Source: Edaphochlamys debaryana
Lineage: Eukaryota > Chlorophyta > Chlorophyceae > Chlamydomonadales
Direction of reading: 5' to 3'
Assembly: GCA_016858145.1 (NCBI GenBank)
Contig: JAEHOE010000033.1
Coordinates: 620,001-684,000 of the forward strand
Length of the DNA: 64,000 nucleotides
Part shown: piece after piece, positions 31,638-41,593 of the stretch
How the letters are laid out: every line of letters begins with the position of its first letter
How positions within the stretch are numbered: the first letter of the stretch is position 1
Notes under the pieces: model-generated
The model's database searches: none
Told to the model about the DNA's origin: nothing
The model's input: only the letters and a program-made list of their open reading frames with translations
Program-made: the position numbers and the translations under genes

Positions 31638-34600
31638 ATGGAAAGCCACGAGCTCGCAACCGTAGCAGAACCAAATCAGGGAATGGCTGCTGGGGGCGAC
31701 CGCCCCCAGAGCATCCGTCGCGCGCCGCTCAGCCTGGTTCCGGAGAAGGCCATGGTCGGCCACCAAATACGCAGCACCATCCCGGCGCAGTATTGGGGAA
31801 CGTCCGTGGCGTCCGCGTCAGCGGCTGACGGCGCACTCGCGTCGTCCATTTCAGATCCCGCGCCGCTTCCTCTCCTCGCGGGCTCGGGCCTGTCCCGCCC
31901 ACACCTGGTGCTAGCCACCCAGGCGCTGAAGCTGCCGGGCAAGCCGGGGCTGCCGGGTTTGCCGTCGTTGTGCCAGGGCCAGGGCGGCGTGGTGAGCTCC
32001 GCGGCGTTGGGTCAGGGTCGACGTGCGGGGCTGCGCCGCGCTGACGACGGCTGACGGCGGCTTGCGTAATGTGTGCGTCCTTACACTCCAGCCCTGCGAC
32101 GTCTACAGCTCTTAGTAGCCCCAACATGCCTCTATCAGGCATAGCGGCGCGCTCGGATGTGCGCCGCGACTTCCTCACCCTGGCAGCCACTCTGCTAAGC
32201 GGCTTGAAGCCACGTGCTTGTGTCCACCTCGGCCCCAGGTTCTGGACCGCGTGCTTGCCCACCTGAGCGGCGAGCAGTGGTGGGCGGCGCTGAGCGGGCG
32301 GGCGCGCCTGGGTCGCCTCCTGGCGCGCAGGAGCGAGCTGGTGCGTCCCTGGGCGTTGGGAGGCTGGGAGGGGGGGATGGAGCGGGGCTGGAGCAGGAGG
32401 GACTGAAGGGAGGGACAGGGGCTGTAGGAAGTCCGGAGGCATGAGGGAAGGCGAGGGTGATCGGCCAGTGGAGGGGCTGCCGCTGTGGAGTGTATTTAAC
32501 TCAGCCAGCTGTGAGGGACCCTGACTTGGGAACACTGGGGCGGGCCGCGGTGGACCAAGGGACGTGGTTGGGGGAGAGCGGCATGGGAGGGGCTTTGGAG
32601 AGTCTCCTGGCCAGCAATCATTGCGTGTGGCCTTGCTGGGTCATAGACTGCTCAGGCTGACTGGCTAGGCGGTGCCTCACGGCAAGGACGACTCTCTATC
32701 TTCCATTCCGTGGACTCCTGACGCACTCATCGATTTTGCCACTGAGCCGCGAGCCGCCCGCACGCTCATGCACCCACCGCCCTTCCCTCCATCTGCGCCT
32801 GAGACCACCCGACCCAGTGCTGCAGCCACTCACCCGACCCACCCCTCGCTACCCCTGCTGCAGCCTGCCCGCTCTGCTAACCCCCTTCTCCTCTGCCGGC
32901 CCCTTCACACCTTCCCGCCCCCCCCTGTCCCCCAGACGGCTGCGCTCACGGACCCCTCCAGCTACAGCCTGTGCGCCTCGTCCCGGGTGCAGCTGCGGGG
33001 GTGAGGCGCCCCGGGGGCCGGGGGCCGGTGCATCGGGACTACCGGCCGGAGTAGTACCGGTCCAGAGAGCGAGGGAACAGGTCTGTAGAGGGTATGAGTA
33101 CTTAGTGCGTACCTATCGCCGGCCTTATGCCCCAACCCACATCCCCCTCCATGACGCCCCTCCCCATGTGCCTATGAAGGAATGCCATTCTCCGCTCTCG
33201 TCTGGACTGGAGCCCCCCCGCCACCGCCCCGCCGCCCGCCGCCGCCGCCACCGGCGAGGCCCACCACGGCCTGGGCGCCGCCGCCGCCCGCCTGGCGGCG
33301 CCGCTGTCCATGTCAGCAACCGTACGGTCGTACGTCGGATCTCACACGGAGGCGCGCGCTGACGTGGCGATCGCGCAGCGCACCGCCGCCAGCCCTCACG
33401 GCGGCGTGGAGGCGGTGGCGGCGGGCGGCGGCGGCGGGGGGGTGACGGGTGGCGGCGGCGCGGTGACTCCTCTGGTGTTGGGGCTGCAGGCGGGGTCGGC
33501 CCCGTCGTGCCGATCCGCCCTGCAGTGGCGCTGCGGGGCGCTGCAGGTGCAGGGCGGGGGTAGCAAGGGGGTGATTTCCGGAGCGTTGGAGAGCGGAGGA
33601 AGAGATAGAGCGACAGGGGGTTAGCAAGGGGATGGAGGTGGACGTTCAGCCTTTGGGAGGGAGGAGGGGGGGGGGACGCGGGGCGTTTGGGGCTGTAACT
33701 CATGGGGAAGGGGGCGGAGCTTGTGGAGGCGGCACATGGTGAATGGCCTCGCCGGGTTTTGCATGAGCAGCGGAACCTGAGCCAAACCCTCCTACCATTT
33801 CCTCCCGCAGGTGACTGCGCCGCCCACGGTCCCGCTCGCCGGTGCGGCAGCAGACGCCGGCGGCCCCGTGGACGGTCCCGCCCTCCAGAGCGCCCTGTAC
33901 CTGCAGGTGCGTGCCGAGGGCCGGGCAGGGCGTGACGGGGCCAGCGAGGATTCGAGTAGACATGGCGTGGGAGCATCGGGAGCAAGCCGTGCAGCCTCCC
34001 GACTTGCATTATCCCCCATGCTAGCTGACCCCTGCACAGATGAAGCGTAGGACAAGGGCTCTGTCATCCCCGTGCTTACCTTCTATGCCCGGACCACCCG
34101 CCTGCGCCCGCTCACCCCCCCTCCTCCTCCCTCATGCCCACTCACCCCGGCATGGACGGCGTATAGCTCACACCGTCAAAGGCTCTTCCATCTCTATGCT
34201 CACCTTACATGTCATGCACCGCCGGCCCGCCTGTCCCCGCTCACCCCCCCTCCCACAGGGCACGGTGGCCATGCAGGGGGAGCACTTCCTGTGGCGGGCG
34301 CCCAAGCGGCCGCCGCCGCGCCGCCGGGCCAAGGACGAGGCCGGGGCGGCGGGGGGTGAGGGCGGCGACGCCGCCGCAGCCGCCCCCGCCCCGCCGCCGC
34401 CGGCCCCGCCCCGCGCCCCAAGCATCGGGCCCCACAACCCCGTGCGCCAGGCGGGTCTGGGTTTGGGGGATGGGGGATGGGAGTGGCTTGGGGCTGGCTG
34501 GACCGTGGCTTGGGGCTTGGGGCTGGTGGGTGGTGGCTGTTGGATACCGTGTGCCGCCCGAGGTAGCGCTCCCGGGGGTTCGCGCAGGTCCCGTGTCTTG

Positions 34601-36859
34601 TCGCGCGGGGCAGACGACGCCACGGGCTTGGCCCGCCCTTCCCCGATCACACCTCGTCCCCTCCCCGTCCCTTGCCCCGCCCCTTCCCCCAACCCCTTCC
34701 CCCAACCCCTTCCCCCCGCCGCTCCTCCCCAGGTGGCCTCCCGGCTGCTCAACCGGCTGGGCGACAAGAAGAAGCGCGGCGGCAGCGGGGACGAGGAGGA
34801 CGACGCCCCGGTGGGCGCCGGCGAGCCAGACCGGGTGGCGGCGGGCGCCGCCAGGCGCCGCCACGCCGCCAGCGCCAAGCCGGCGGCCGCCAATGGGGCC
34901 GGCAAGCCGGCCGGCGGCGCGGCGGGGGCGGGCAAGGCCGGGGGCGAGGCCGCTGAGGCGCCCTTTGGAGTGGAGCTGCCCAGTGCCAATGAGGTGAGCC
35001 AGGGGGGTGGCCTGGCGAGCGGGAGACCCCAGAGAATGGGTCCCCCGCCAAGCTCCGCCTCTGCCTCCGCGGCCGCCGTTCCGCCCTTATGGCCTCATTT
35101 CCCTTTCACGACGGCCCCCACCTCATCCCCTTCACCCGCGGCCCTCGCCCCTGCCACCCCCCAGTCCACCTCTGGCTGCCGGTCCCTCTCTCCCTTGGCT
35201 CTTCAAACACCCTCCCCTCCCCCCCCTCCCCTCCCCCCTCCCCTCCCCCCCTCCCCTCCCCCCCCTCCCCTCCCCCCTGTCAGGTCCAGGAGGCCCTGGT
35301 GGACGCCACCCAGTCCCTGGCCCGGCTGCGGGACGACGTGACCCAGGCCAGCCGCTGGGTGGCCTCGGGGGGGCTGGCGGAGAAGCTGGAGGCAGCTGGC
35401 GCGCCGCAGGCGGGGGCGGGGGCGGCCCGGGCCAAGAAGCCGGCCAAGCCGCGGAAGCAGCCGGGTGCGTGGGGGTGGGGGGCGCGGGGGTTGAGAGGGG
35501 TGGCTGGGTTGGGAGGTTGGAGCTGAGCGGGGGGCGGGGGAAGGAGGGGGAGACGGCGGGAGGCGGGGAAGATAGGCTCGGGACGGTGCGTGGGCCCGCG
35601 GAGGACCTAAGCGAGGGCGACACTCAAGGCCTGGACTGCTGCCGAAACTCCTTTCCTTGCCCCGGGCCTGCGCCCTCTCCCGCTCGCCCCCCCCCAGACC
35701 GGCCGGTGCCCTGGAGCGCCTTCATCGGAGAGCCCCACCTCAAGGTGGCAGGGGTGGCGGGCCTCACCGCCCGCGCCCCCGCCCTCATGCTCACGCACGG
35801 CTCCCGCGCCGCCGCCGCCGGCCCAGACGCGGGATCTGGATCTGGATCTCGATCCGGACCCCTGTCTGCCGTACTGCCGGTCCGGATCGCCTGGATCCAG
35901 GACCTGGGCGCGCGGCGCGCGCGGCGGGCCATCGGCGGCTTCCTGTCGCACCAGGACGCGAGCCAGGCCCAGGCCCAGGCCCAGGCGGGCCCCGAGGGGC
36001 CCGGGCTGGGCCCCGCCCCGGCGGCGGCGGCCGCACATCGCAGCGGCGGCGCGTCCAGCGGCGCGCTGCGCCCGTTCGCCAGCGCCGCTGCCAACGCGCA
36101 GTTCGGCCGGTTCGCGGGGTGGCTTGGGGACTACACGCGGCTGGGCTGCCAGCTGGACGCAGGACTGTGGGGCCCGGGCGTGCAGGGTGAGTGCTGGAGG
36201 GAAGGGAGGGAGGTGGGGGGCTGGGGGCGAGTGGGGGACTGGAGGGACCTGGAGGCGGTGGCCGTGGCGACGAGGGGTTTTCGCGTGGGGTTCTGAGGTG
36301 ACCCCTGCTGGTGCCGGAGTCTTTAGACGGTCAGCCCACCTGCCCCACGGAAACCTTCGTTGGCCCCCGCCCATCTTTCACGCGCCCCCCTTTCCCTCCG
36401 CCTCCCTGCCTCCCTTCCCCACCCCCAGCAGCAGCGTCCGGCTCCTCGGCCTCGCCCCGCCAGCGCCACCCGGCCTTCGCCCTCGGTGACACGGGCGCAT
36501 GGCACGCGCTGTCCGTGTCCCTGTCCCAGCAGCTGATCGGACCGCTCCGCTTCGCCGCCGACTGGCGCTACGAGCTCGTGTCAGCCCGCGCCCTGGCGGT
36601 GCCGCCGCCGCCGCCGCCGCCTCGCGCCGCCTCCGGCGGCGCGGCGGCGGCGATCGCCGCCGGCGCGGCTGGCGCCGCCGCCTGGCTGCCGGGCGCCGCC
36701 AAGGCGGCGGCCACGCACGTGGGGGGCATGCGGCCGCAGCTGCTGGAGAGCGTGTACGCGCTGGACTTGGCGGTGCCGGGGACCGCGGGCGCGGCGAGGG
36801 TGGTGGCGTGGTATGCGCCGCAGCGGCGGGAGGGCATGGTTGAGCTGCGGCTGCTGTGA
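31638..36859 (+). CDS. TGD4: TGD4-like lipid transfer protein (chloroplast outer envelope)
   Basis: TGD4 is the outer-envelope component of the TGD1-5 system that brings ER-made lipid (phosphatidate) to the plastid for galactolipid synthesis. Ten exons (31638-31991, 32239-32340, 32936-33000, 33180-33546, 33811-33906, 34259-34450, 34733-34993, 35284-35464, 35698-36186, 36429-36859) give 845 aa in phase. Family landmarks run in order: STIPAQYWGTSVASASAADG with LSRP near the N-terminus, GEQWWAALSGRARLGRLL, then FIGEPHLKVAGVAGLTA, QFGRFAGWLGDYTRLGCQLD and SVSLSQQLIGPLRFAADWRY. The C-terminus ends ARVVAWYAPQRREGMVELRL, close to plant TGD4. The protein is far longer than the roughly 480 aa of Arabidopsis because of Ala/Gly/Pro-rich insertions (about 34.3-35.4 kb). 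Exon 4's acceptor is weak, and intron 6 needs a GC donor. Confidence 0.85.
35214..35278. repeat. Polypyrimidine tract in TGD4 intron 7
   Basis: An uninterrupted CCCCTCCCC-type run directly before the CAG acceptor at 35,283. Confidence 0.8.
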
Positions 36860-37437
36860 GGGCCGCGGCGGCGGCGTGGGGCGGCGGGCGGTGCCGGGGG
36901 GTGCGGGAGGGCGGCAGGGATAGGGCGGGGGTGCGGAGTTCGGTTACGGCGGGCGGGGATGTGCTCGGCGGTTACGTCAACGCGAGGGCAGGGGAATGGC
37001 CTGGTCCGTGACGGCTGAAGCACGCACGCGCGCTAGTCCCTTGCGTGTTGGCTGAAGCTGCCACCCAGAATGTTCAGTGCACCCAGGCTCTGACGTGGCC
37101 GCAGCCGAGGCGGCAAGTTGAGGGGCAAGGGGGATTCAGGGCACTTGGGGTGCTCGCTTGGGACCGTGTGGGAGAGCGCTCGAGACACGACGTTTGAGGC
37201 GCATAGGCAAGGATAGGGACCAGCGAGTAGCGGCTAGTACTACTTACTTGTGAGGCCTAGCGATTGGTAATAGCAGATCGGGCTGACCGCTTCCTCCCTC
37301 ATTCCAACTCGCGCATGCTCGTAAGGCGCCAGCAAACAATGATCGACCTAGCTCGAGCTACTGGCCGTAGCAGGGCACAAGCCCGAGCCGAGTTGGTGTT
37401 GCGCGCGAAACCGGTCTAGCCTCCGCCCCGACACCTC
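36860..37437. other. Intergenic, TGD4 3' UTR and OAS-C promoter
   Basis: This 578-base spacer lies between two plus-strand genes. I see no other gene, no TATA box and no TGTAA. Confidence 0.45.
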
Positions 37438-40092
37438 ATGCCTGCCGACGGACTCTGGGGTTGGCTGTCTACGTTCCTGAGTCAGGTAGCTCCCAAGGCG
37501 CCTGTCCCTGAAGACGTCGAGAATACTCACTTGAGAACGCTTTGCTCTAAAGCCGTCACCTCTTATGACGACTCCGACATATATCTGAGCCAATGCGACA
37601 GCACTGGTGCGACCCAGACGCGGGGCGAATTCTTCAGCCGCTTCAACAAGCTGCCAACCGACTCCGCGACTCCCAGCGATGCTGAGGCGTCCGAGGCTGG
37701 CTACGCGATTGACACTGTTGTGCAGGCCCTGCAGAAGGTGCCGGGCGTCAAGGTACGTTCCACGTGCGGGGTTCAGGCCGCCGGGCATAGGTACCCGCCA
37801 CCGCTCCGCCACAAGGCATGGTCCTGCTCCTACGCCGCGATGTTCCCCCAGGTGGACCGAGTGAAAGTGGGCGGCTCCTTCGGACGCAAGACCAGCGTCA
37901 AGGGGCGCTTCGACGTGGACCTGTCTGTGTTCGTGAACGGGCTGGACCCAGAGCTGGATCCTCAGAGGGCGGCTGAGGCCCTGAACGCGGTGAGCAGCAG
38001 GTGTCAAGGCTTGCCCTCGCCCTTGTGCACGATACGGCATACCGAACTGCACTGCTTGGCATAGCCCCTGCTGGGACCCTCACCGCACCCACCCCCTGAG
38101 CCCCCAAGCGACAGCCGCCCCGGGTACAAGTCCCACCGCAACACACGCTGCTCCAATCCTAGGTGCTCGCATCACCCGCCCGCCTCCCCTACCTGAACAG
38201 GCTGCCGCCAAGCTCAACCCGCTCGACATCCGGGACGTCCACAAACACGCCAAGGCCTGCATGATTCAGTTCACCTTGCAAGACGTCAAGATGGACGTGG
38301 TGCTGGTGCCCAACTTCGCCACACACGTCGACAGCCACGACAGGGACAACGCCGCCAAGCAGGTGGGGCGCGTGCTGGTCAAGCCTGCATGCTGTCCGGT
38401 CCGGTCAAGCCTGAGTGCTCCCACCACGCTCCACATCTCGGCCCACCGCCTGTAGCGTTGAAGCTGCCTGCTGGGTGAGTGGGGCTGTCGAGGAGGCTTT
38501 GAGGACAGTGACACACGTCCGTTGACATGCAGGTGGAGGTGCTGGTCAAACCGCTGCTCCGGATGACGGGCAGGGAGGCAGCTGCCACCACGGCCAGCGG
38601 CCTGCGGGAGCAGAGCCTAAGCGAGGCGCTGACGAAGTTTGTGAAGAAGCAGCACAAGACGGCGAACGAGGCGGTCCGCCTGTTCAAGGCAAGGTCGCTG
38701 GGCCAGCTCTAGATGCGTAGCGCTTGGTGTGAGGTGGCTGGCTGCGGCCCCCTCTCCAGTCCCGCCTCCACGTACCGATGCCCTCATTACCCATGCTTGC
38801 ATTCCCCCCCAGGCCTGGGTCAAGTGCGGCCTGGCGGAGCGGGGCCTGCTGCGCTCCTCCAAGCTGCCCTCGGTGGCGCTGGAGCTCATCGTGCTGCAGG
38901 CCTTCCAGGCGGAGCAGGCGGCGCGGGGCAGCGAGTTCGATCCCATTGGGCCGGATAAGCAAGTGCGGGGCAGGGGCGTACTGCGAGGTTGTACTGCCCA
39001 GCCATGGCTTCAAAAGCACCGCTCCAGCAAATCTGTTTGGGCTGGTACTACCTTAGTGCACCGAGGGCACACCCTGTCGAGCGCGCCGCTTTGATCCATG
39101 TATGTCTCGGCCTTTCTATCGTCCCCAGGTCCCTGCTCCTCCGCACCTTCCTGGGCGCCCTGGACACCGCCTCCCGCCTGGACGAGCCGGGGGGCGGGCC
39201 GGTGGTGATGCTCGACGCGGGGGGCCTGGGCTACAGGCGGGAGCAGGGCGAGCGGTTCCGGGCGTGCTGGGGTCCTGGGGAGGGGCCCTTCATCATCCAC
39301 CCCATCGACCCAACCTGCAACGTCGCACGGGTAAGCACAACAGCCCGCGCTGCCATCTGTGCTGCAGACACCTCCTGACTCCGGTCCACACCCGGCGTCC
39401 ACCTGTGTCCCAGGCAGTGCCCCAAACAGCTGGAAGTGTATCTGCCTCCTCGTGCTCCATCCTAGACATGGCCTTGATCACGTAACTGCTCTCCGAGAAC
39501 GCCCACTTCATGCCACTGCACACTTCCACACGCCCTGCCCCCTGACCCCATGTCCCCTGCGCCCCTGACCCCACGTCCCCTGCCCCCTGACCCCACGTCC
39601 CCTGACCCCTGACCCCACGCCCCCTGACCCCTGACCCCGCCCCAGGCCCCCGGCGACGGCCGCCCGCCCTGGGACTGGCCCACGCTGGCGCAGGAGGCGC
39701 GCAAGCTCCGGTCCGTGATCAACAACGACAGCTTCGGTCAACTGTTGCAGGACTCAACTCTGGGGGCAGCCCTGGGACGCCTGTCATCCCCTTGCAGCTC
39801 GTGCGGCGCCAGCTCGGGGCCCAGCGGGTCCAAGGCGCACCTCTGCATGCCGGGCAACAGCCCGATGGGTGCTCGTGCCCAGGAGCAGACACCGCAGCAC
39901 AGGGACGGACAACCCATTTGGGGCAGCGCGGAGGGGGCGGTCCGGCGACACGGGGGCGAGACCGAGGCGTCCACACAGGAGGGTCCGAGCTTGGGCCTGG
40001 TCGTGGCGACGGCCGGGCTGGCTGCACTGGTGGTGGTGGGGGGCACGGCTCTGTTCCGCCAGGCGCAGAGGCGAGGGGGGGAGCGGCAGTAG
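37438..40092 (+). CDS. OAS-family nucleotidyltransferase C, tail-anchored
   Basis: Seven exons (37438-37752, 37852-37989, 38201-38362, 38533-38688, 38813-38958, 39129-39330, 39646-40092) give 521 aa in phase. Catalytic core: GGSFGRKT near residue 112, Asp126-x-Asp128 in KGRFDVDLSVFVN, and Asp183 in LQDVKMDVVLVPNF, so all three metal ligands are present. OAS1_C-type region: AWVKCGLAERGLLRSSKLPS, VALELIVL, FIIHPIDPTCNVAR and WDWPTLAQEARKL. A polar linker of about 95 residues leads to a hydrophobic helix (LGLVVATAGLAALVVVGGTA) with a short basic tail (FRQAQRRGGERQ), the layout of a C-tail anchor. Two introns use GC donors (after 38,688 and 38,958); the homologous donors in copies A and B are GT. 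An N-terminal extension of about 45 residues is unique to this copy. Confidence 0.85.
39544..39644. repeat. Minisatellite in intron 6 of OAS-C
   Basis: Imperfect tandem units of about 17 bases (CCCCTGACCCCACGTCC-like) just before the acceptor at 39,645. Confidence 0.8.
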
Positions 40093-41472
40093 AGGCGGCG
40101 AGGGGCAAGCGCAGGGTACTGGAGGGTCAGGAGCGGAGACGGCCGGAGCCATGCCGATGGGGGTTTCACCGTCTGGCCACAGGTGCGCTGTCAGCCGAGG
40201 CTGGCAGGAACACGATAGCACGGGTTCCTAAGGGGACGCCGAGCAGGTTAGCGTGTGAGGGTAGCCAGCAGGATGGTGCTAAACAGAGCGATCGAGTCCT
40301 TTGACGTTTGAGACCTGTTGTCATCGGCCGGTTGAGGCGATGGGACAGAAGATCCTAGGTGTCCCCGCGGCGGTCCCGTCCAGGAAGGGCTCATTCAAGA
40401 GCTACCGAGCCGAGCCCCTGAGCAAAGCCCCTGAGTAAAGCCCACTTTGTCTAGTAGAGGGGAGGTCTGGTGTCTCTCAACATCACTCCTCTTATTCCCC
40501 CCAGCCCGTTGCTGACGGCGCTCTGGCCCCTGTGGCATCTTGACGGCTGTCATGTGTCCAGCAAGGCTTGTACATCAGGAGGGAGAAGTACGGTGGTCGC
40601 CGTCGCCGTCGTTTGCTCGAAGCACAAAGCTCCTGAGAGTCCCCCCATGTTTGCCTCCCTCGCCAGCCCTGCGGTCGGGTTGGTCCTTTTGAGCATGGCA
40701 GACCGCACGCAGCATAGCCGCGCGCACAAGGAGTTGCTTATGTCACACCGTGATCCGGTGCGTTGGTGTTGCCGGTATGATGGCGGGACGGGCGGTGGGG
40801 CGCTGATGGTGTGTGGTGGGGCCCGTGGGTGGGGCGGCACGCGAGGCCGATACCGCCGTCGGCGGGGGCACGCACCGCCACGCACCGGGGCGCCGGTCGC
40901 GGTGTCTTTTGACCCAGGCTTGCCCTGGTACAGATGACTGTACAGGTAACTACCAAAGCAGCAGCGGCTCTTAGGAAGGACGCATTACAGGGTTGCGGCC
41001 AGCGGGCAGCAAGCTGCCGGCCCCGCACAAGGGGGAGAGAGTCAACTTAGCAGTCTCTTAGCAGTCTGAGGCGCGGCAGCGGGCTCTGTGCGTGCACCCG
41101 TACCCTCGGTGCGCGAGAGTCGAGCGGTTCACGAATCGCTGGCGAGTTCTGCCCTTCCGTTACTGCTCTCTGCGACAGTAATATTACTAGCAAGTAACTC
41201 TGTTGGAAAGGCATACCGTGTTGCGAGGACGAGCTCGTTCGCCGGGCGTCGGCGCGGGACGCGGGACGCGCGGGACAGGGCGGCTTACGCGCGACGGTCG
41301 ACGCGAGTCGAGGCGCCGATGCTACTTTGCGTGTCAGCGTCACGGGCTCTGCGGTTCACGCCGGATGTGGGAGGCACAGGGTTGGGAAAGGGGCAGCCCG
41401 AACTGAGACCTGGAAATGAACGTGCTTCGAAACCCATACAACGACCAACCACCAACTACGGTCACCACCAAG
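40093..41472. other. Intergenic between OAS-C and carbonic anhydrase A
   Basis: About 1.4 kb with no supported gene. It carries, inverted, the roughly 35-base segment also found upstream of ZEP (near 40,980-41,015). Confidence 0.5.
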
Positions 41473-41479
41473 TATTTAA
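41473..41479 (+). promoter_or_regulatory. TATA-like element, carbonic anhydrase A
   Basis: TATTTAA 115 bases upstream of the start codon. The nearby ACCAACCACCAAC motif resembles CAACCACCAACCACC at 50,266-50,280 (minus strand), upstream of the inverted copy, whose TATAAAAG lies at a similar distance from its ATG. Confidence 0.5.
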
Positions 41480-41593
41480 GCGAGATGTTCCCCACATGAT
41501 CTGCACACTCAGTTACATTCCTTGGCAACGTTCCTTTCTGGCCCATTCGGCCCAATCCCTTCCTCGCTCGCTCCAGTGCGCGTGCGTGCCAAC

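Noticed and set aside
35007..36296. 429-codon plus-strand frame
   Set aside because: It contains the real TGD4 exon 9 but also reads through introns 7 and 8 as low-complexity text. Only the spliced exons are supported.
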